Shown piece by piece: positions 60,499 to 64,000 of a stretch of DNA of 64,000 bases. How positions within the stretch are numbered: position 1 is the stretch's first letter; each line of letters opens with the position of its first letter. The stretch lies in assembly GCF_050496765.1 (NCBI RefSeq), contig NZ_JBNWEO010000011.1, forward strand, positions 1-64,000, read 5' to 3'. This DNA comes from JAEVLT01 sp050496765 (GTDB lineage Bacteria; Bacillota; Bacilli; Bacillales; Cytobacillaceae). The translations under genes and the position numbers were made by a program. The notes beneath the pieces are model-generated. The model made no database searches. It saw nothing but the letters and a program-made list of their open reading frames with translations, and was not told where the DNA came from.

Positions 60499-60546
60499 TT
60501 TACAAATACACCTCGTCTATGTTCCATCCTTTGACAATACAGATTA

Positions 60547-60575
60547 AGTATACTAATAAGCGTTTCGATTCACAA
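60547..60575 (-). promoter_or_regulatory. Sigma-A promoter of the yknXYZW operon
   Basis: TTGTGA (60570-60575) and TATACT (60547-60552) on the minus strand with a 17-bp spacer. Confidence 0.6.
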
Positions 60576-60655
60576 TCACAAAAATGTAAAAATTGTAAAA
60601 TTAGAAGATTATTTGTATATTTAACAGCTTCCTTTTGATTGTCCCTTTTTGTACA

Positions 60656-60717
60656 TTGACATCCTATTAAAAAATGATATAGTAAGATAGTTGCTTTAAC
60701 ACATAAAAGCGTTTAAG
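60656..60717 (+). promoter_or_regulatory. Sigma-A promoter and cre-like box before a permease
   Basis: TTGACA (60656-60661) - 16 bp - TATAGT (60678-60683), followed at 60704-60717 by TAAAAGCGTTTAAG, which resembles cre and is the reverse complement of the word upstream of the FtsA-like gene. A box downstream of the promoter would act as a CcpA roadblock. Confidence 0.65.
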
Positions 60718-60760
60718 TAAAAAAGGTTCTTATTAGAAACTCAAGAAAGGTTTTGACATC

Positions 60761-62101
60761 ATGGAGAAAAATCCTCAAGAGTTAAAGCGAGGCTTGTTGC
60801 CAAGACATGTCCAATTTATTGCATTGGCCGGAATGATTGGAACCGGAATTTTCAAAGGGAGTGCCGATACGCTACATCTTGCCGGGCCAAGCGTAGTGTT
60901 TGCCTATTTAATTGGCGGGCTGCTGCTGTTTATTGTCATGACCGCTTTAGGTGAAATGGCGATTGCCTTTCCCGGTTTAAATGTCCAGCATTTAATTAAA
61001 AAAGCCTTTGGCTACAGGGCTTCCTTCATTGTCGGCTGGCTTTACTGGGTGAATTGGGTGCTAGTCACCGTTGTTGAACTGCTGGCTGCTGGAAGTTTTC
61101 TGAAATTTTGGTTTCCGCCTGCACCGTTATGGCTGTTAAGTTTCATTTGTGCCGTTTTTATTATTGGAATCAATTTGTTTCAAGTAAAATATTACGGTGA
61201 ACTTGAATTTTGGTTCGCCGGGGTCAAAATTATTGCCTTAATTGCCTTTATTGTTTTAGGTTTTCTTCTTGTCATTGGGGTGATTCCAAGCCCCATTGAG
61301 AACCCGCTCTTCAATTACACAGGCTATGGCGGTTTTTTCCCAAATGGACTAAAGGGAACGTTTAGCGCCTTTTTGATTGTCATGTTTTCATATGGCGGTG
61401 CAGAGCTGATTGGCGTAGCCGTTACGGAAACAAAGGATTCAGAACGAGTATTGCCGCAAGTCATTAAAAGTACGATAAGCCGGGTGATTCTTTTTTATAT
61501 TTTTCCGATTTTAATTATTGTTGGTCTTGTTCCTTGGAATCAAGTTTCAGGAGTCGACAGCCCCTTCGTGCAAGTTTTTAGTTTGGCAGGCTTGCCCGGC
61601 GCGGCTCATGTGATGAATTTTGTATTGCTCACAGCCGTTCTCTCAGCGGCCAACTCTGGAATATATGCCACATCGCGTACACTTTTTTCGATGGCCCAGA
61701 GCGGCGAAGCACCAAAAAGGTTTTTGCAAACATCGAAGAAAGGAATTCCACTGCAAGGGATTTTCATCACCGCGACGGCCATTTTATTCGGCATCTTTTT
61801 AGCTTATTTAACGCCAGACCGTGTCATTGGCTATTTAATGTCGATCCCAGGATTTACCGTCATGCTGATATGGATCAGCATCTGCTTTGCCCAATTAAAA
61901 TTGCGCCCGCAGTATGAACGCCAGCCGCAATTTCGGTTAAAGGGTTTCCCCTATACAACACTATTGGCGATTGCCGCACTGTTGACCATTTTTGTTTCAT
62001 TTCTTTTCAACAGCCAAAACAGCGTCGGCTCTATTGTCTCGATCACTACGGTTCTGGTCATTACCGTCCTCTCCTTTATAGGTAAAAAGCTTAGTATGTA
62101 A
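60761..62101 (+). CDS. APC-family amino acid permease
   Basis: 446 residues, about twelve helices. HVQFIALAGMIGTGIFKGSADTLHLAGPSVVFAYLIGG is the APC substrate site; GELEFWFAGVKIIALIAF and AANSGIYATSRTLFSMAQSGEAPKRF are family blocks. It is a paralogue of the permease at 51194-52591 but clearly diverged (for example, the conserved GSF is GLN in FPGLNVQHLIKKAFGY). Substrate unknown. AAAGG lies about 12 bp before ATG 60761. Own promoter and terminator. Confidence 0.9.
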   Translation: MEKNPQELKRGLLPRHVQFIALAGMIGTGIFKGSADTLHLAGPSVVFAYLIGGLLLFIVMTALGEMAIAFPGLNVQHLIKKAFGYRASFIVGWLYWVNWVLVTVVELLAAGSFLKFWFPPAPLWLLSFICAVFIIGINLFQVKYYGELEFWFAGVKIIALIAFIVLGFLLVIGVIPSPIENPLFNYTGYGGFFPNGLKGTFSAFLIVMFSYGGAELIGVAVTETKDSERVLPQVIKSTISRVILFYIFPILIIVGLVPWNQVSGVDSPFVQVFSLAGLPGAAHVMNFVLLTAVLSAANSGIYATSRTLFSMAQSGEAPKRFLQTSKKGIPLQGIFITATAILFGIFLAYLTPDRVIGYLMSIPGFTVMLIWISICFAQLKLRPQYERQPQFRLKGFPYTTLLAIAALLTIFVSFLFNSQNSVGSIVSITTVLVITVLSFIGKKLSM

Positions 62102-62129
62102 AAAGCCAGCGAACTCGCTGGCTTTTTTT
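62101..62129 (+). terminator. Terminator of the permease
   Basis: AAAAGCCAGCGA - AC - TCGCTGGCTTTT followed by TTT; it starts at the stop codon. Confidence 0.92.
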
Positions 62130-62164
62130 AATCGTAAATCCAGACTGTTTAGTTGCGAATCCTG

Positions 62165-62950
62165 CTACGAAACGGCCTTTTCTTTTTCTCCAGATTCCGG
62201 CTTTTCCTTGGATAAAAACCAACCGATCACAGCAATTGCCACTAAGACAACATAGAAGATTGCCTTCCACTGCGGTGAATGAGCAAAATCTTCATTAAGT
62301 ATTGCTAAAGCAGGGTGTGAAAGCGTATAGACGGCTAACTTCACCCCGACCCAGCCAACGATTAGATAGGCGGCAACTTCAAGCCCCGGCTTTTTTTCCA
62401 AAAGCTGAACAAATAGATCTGCCGCAAAACGCATCAACACAAGCCCGATAAATCCGCCGGCAAAGATGACTAAAAATTTGCCCCCATCCAAACCGCCGAT
62501 AGTTGGAAGCGGCGTTTCCGGCAGGACAACAGCCATCGCTACTGCCGCTAAAATCGAATCAACCGCAAATGCGATATCAGCAATTTCAACTTTTAAAACA
62601 GTCATCCAAAAACCGCTCTTCTTGCCTTCTTGAGTTTTCTCCTCTTCTTCCCCAACATTCCGCTTCACTACTTTCCGGAAAATATGATTTACCGCTAAGA
62701 ATAACAAATAAATCGCCCCAATTGCTTGAACTTGCCATACATCTACAAGGAATGAAATGGCAAACAGCGAAGCAAAGCGAATGACGAAGGCACCAGCTAA
62801 TCCATAAAACAACGCTTTTCTGCGCTTTTCTTCCGGAAGATGTTTCACCATTATTGCCAGAACAAGTGCATTATCTGCTGCTAAAAGTCCTTCCAAAGCA
62901 ATCAAAACCAGCAACACCCAGCCATACTCAAGTACTAAAGAAACGTCCAT
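62165..62950 (-). CDS. TerC-family manganese exporter-like membrane protein
   Basis: 261 residues from ATG 62950, 6 bp after AGGAGG; upstream starts overlap the Shine-Dalgarno. About seven helices with conserved acidic motifs EGLLAADNALVLAIMVKHLP and KVEIADIAFAVDSILAAVAMA in the membrane. TerC proteins (B. subtilis YkoY/YceF) export Mn2+ or load exoenzymes with it. The yybP-ykoY riboswitch in the leader senses Mn2+ directly, so the gene should be turned on when manganese is high. Monocistronic. Confidence 0.95.
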   Translation of the reverse strand: MDVSLVLEYGWVLLVLIALEGLLAADNALVLAIMVKHLPEEKRRKALFYGLAGAFVIRFASLFAISFLVDVWQVQAIGAIYLLFLAVNHIFRKVVKRNVGEEEEKTQEGKKSGFWMTVLKVEIADIAFAVDSILAAVAMAVVLPETPLPTIGGLDGGKFLVIFAGGFIGLVLMRFAADLFVQLLEKKPGLEVAAYLIVGWVGVKLAVYTLSHPALAILNEDFAHSPQWKAIFYVVLVAIAVIGWFLSKEKPESGEKEKAVS

Positions 62951-63003
62951 CAACATCCTCCTCAAGGATCAAATTTTTCTAAACTATTTCCTTGTGTCAA
63001 AAG

Positions 63004-63034
63004 AAAAAGGCCTTTACCGTTTGCGGTAAAGGCC
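63004..63034 (-). terminator. Second (proximal) leader terminator of terC
   Basis: On the minus strand GGCCTTTACCG - CAAA - CGGTAAAGGCC followed by TTTTTCTTTT. It is almost a copy of the upstream terminator stem (CCTTTAC...GTAAAGG shared). Confidence 0.9.
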
Positions 63035-63044
63035 CAGGAAATAC

Positions 63045-63075
63045 AAAAGACCTTTACCGTTACAGTAAAGGTCTT
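63045..63075 (-). terminator. First leader terminator of terC, overlapping the riboswitch 3' end
   Basis: On the minus strand AAGACCTTTACTG - TAA - CGGTAAAGGTCTT followed by TTGTATTT. Its left arm includes the end of the aptamer (GCAAGACC), so ligand binding could prevent its formation. Confidence 0.9.
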
Positions 63076-63160
63076 GCTAACAACGTCCAAGTTGCCAATA
63101 AAGCCGGAGAAAAATTTCTCGTAATGACGACTTTATTGTATAGCTACTCCCCTTTAAAAA
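63071..63160 (-). ncRNA. yybP-ykoY manganese riboswitch
   Basis: On the minus strand the two conserved internal-loop arms are present: AAAGGGGAGTAGC (5' side) and GGACGTTGTTAGCAAGACC (3' side), with stem-loops between them including CGTCATTACGAG. These are the consensus elements of the Mn2+-sensing aptamer. It is followed by two terminators and terC, the commonest gene partner of this riboswitch. Confidence 0.93.
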
Positions 63161-63306
63161 GGAAATATTTTATTACTTACAATATAATCGTTGACGAATA
63201 GGTTTGTCAAGAACAAATTCAGGCTGGCCTTCTCCTTATAAATCGGGGTTTTCCTGAATAATATGTAACGATCCCACTAGTTTACAAAGAAAACCATATT
63301 TGATTC

Positions 63307-64000
63307 TTAAATGGCGGAAGATTCGTCCCTGCCTAGATAGGGTATCGACACAATAAAGGTTGTTCCTTTGCCTTTTTGTGAATGAACCTCGATTTCTCCT
63401 TTTATTTTTTCCAGGCTTTGCATGACTAAAAACAAACCATAGCCGCGATTTTCACCCTTGGTAGAAAAGCCTTTTAAAAAAACGTGCCGCCTAAGCACCT
63501 CTTCGATCCCCTTGCCGGAATCGTGAACCTCAACATTTAAGAGATTTTCAAAGTAATCAAACCGAACGGAAACGTTCTTAGTTGGAGTGTCTGCTACCGC
63601 TTCCAGGGCATTATCGATTAAGTTCCCGAGAATCGTGATCACCTCGTGAACCGTCTCCTGATCGGCGGGTTCGGGCAAAATACCGTCACCGCTGATGGAC
63701 AATTCCACTCCCGATTCTCTGGCAAAGCTTAGCTTTCCTAGTAAAAAGCCGGCCAAAATCGGATCCTTGAACCGGCTGGCGACAAAGCCAACCTCTGTCT
63801 GCTGATGATTGAGTATTTTTGCGATATAGGCTGAGAGCATTTGCTGATCGCCAATGTCGATTAACCCGGCGATGGCATGGAGCTTGTTCATAAATTCATG
63901 CGTCTGGGCCCTTAACGCTTCCGCATACAGCTTCGTCCCCGCCAACTGATCAGCAAGGAGCTTGATTTCTGTTTTATCGCGAAACGTCAGGATGGCTCCG
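63307..64000 (-). CDS. Sensor histidine kinase, CitA/DcuS type (3' part only)
   Basis: At least 231 codons; the gene continues beyond the right edge, as the frame stays open to base 64000 (GAILTFRDKTEIKLLADQ, the end of a PAS domain). RAQTHEFMNKLHAIAGLIDI is the H-box with phospho-accepting His of the CitA/DcuS/MalK subgroup. The ATPase domain has N-box GNLIDNALEA, G1 VHDSGKGI, and G2 NRGYGLFLVMQSLEKIKG. These kinases sense citrate, malate or other C4-dicarboxylates outside the cell. The cognate response regulator and N-terminal sensor are not visible; the stop at 63307 is followed by a 100-bp spacer. Confidence 0.92.
   Translation of the reverse strand, partial: GAILTFRDKTEIKLLADQLAGTKLYAEALRAQTHEFMNKLHAIAGLIDIGDQQMLSAYIAKILNHQQTEVGFVASRFKDPILAGFLLGKLSFARESGVELSISGDGILPEPADQETVHEVITILGNLIDNALEAVADTPTKNVSVRFDYFENLLNVEVHDSGKGIEEVLRRHVFLKGFSTKGENRGYGLFLVMQSLEKIKGEIEVHSQKGKGTTFIVSIPYLGRDESSAI

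Overview
The window comes from a spore-forming, low-to-moderate GC Gram-positive of the Bacillaceae. The evidence is gene order: tyrS, acsA-acuABC, ccpA, aroA, ytxGHJ, murC, sftA, ytpQP, ytoP, ytzB, ytnP, trmB, ytzH, ytmP, amyX, ytlQP, dat, pepV and ytzE follow the Bacillus subtilis yt-region with a few gaps. It also has an H-type small acid-soluble spore protein behind a sigma-G-like promoter, a sigma-B-like promoter before ytxG, and several CcpA (cre) boxes. I would not name a species.

Region 1 (1 to about 9,990) is visibly AT-richer than the rest and looks acquired. Its left part is a metal/metalloid resistance patch: the tail of an arsenite-permease-like gene, a CopZ-N-like zinc/[2Fe-2S] protein, a frameshifted mercury-type merR with its operator, and an arsR - YraQ/ArsP-type permease - small CxxC redox protein operon. 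Its right part has the layout of a phage satellite or PICI/SaPI-like island. A tyrosine integrase and an HTH regulator read one way. A divergent excisionase-like gene and a primase-helicase (AEP + DUF927) read the other way. Downstream of the primase-helicase lie two sets of GTAC-centred iterons flanking an 80-90 bp AT-rich block, a candidate replication origin. The primase-helicase is split near its C-terminus at an A6 run. The right junction lies just after the integrase; the left junction is not in view.

Region 2 (10,000-26,500) is core metabolism: thiC under a TPP riboswitch, sspH, tyrS under a tyrosine T-box, a class A penicillin-binding protein whose C-terminal part is frameshifted, acetate utilisation (acsA and acuABC, divergent, with a cre box), ccpA, aroA, and a large FtsA/PilM-like ATPase.

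Region 3 (26,500-46,960) holds ytxJ-ytxH-ytxG, murC, sftA, ytpQ, ytpP, a lipoprotein, a DUF84 NTPase, ytoP, ytzB, ytnP, trmB, ytzH, ytmP, amyX, ytlQ, ytlP, dat, pepV and ytzE, mostly on the minus strand with clear terminators between short operons. ytpR is not found between sftA and ytpQ.

Region 4 (46,200-49,100) is repeat-rich: three 58-60 bp units, seventeen 52-bp units in perfect register (884 bp), and a 41-bp duplication. Two diverged units with the same 52-bp spacing also lie at about 26,550-26,635.

Region 5 (49,100-64,000) carries a ClC transporter, a DUF2935 protein, an amino acid permease with two cre boxes opposite adeR-ald (alanine catabolism), an E. coli-type speD, a yknXYZ-W efflux operon with permuted order, a second amino acid permease, a TerC-family protein behind a yybP-ykoY manganese riboswitch with two tandem terminators, and the 3' part of a citrate/C4-dicarboxylate-type sensor kinase running off the window.

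Many starts were moved from the longest possible reading to an internal ATG/GTG/TTG that has a properly spaced Shine-Dalgarno sequence; this is stated where it applies.
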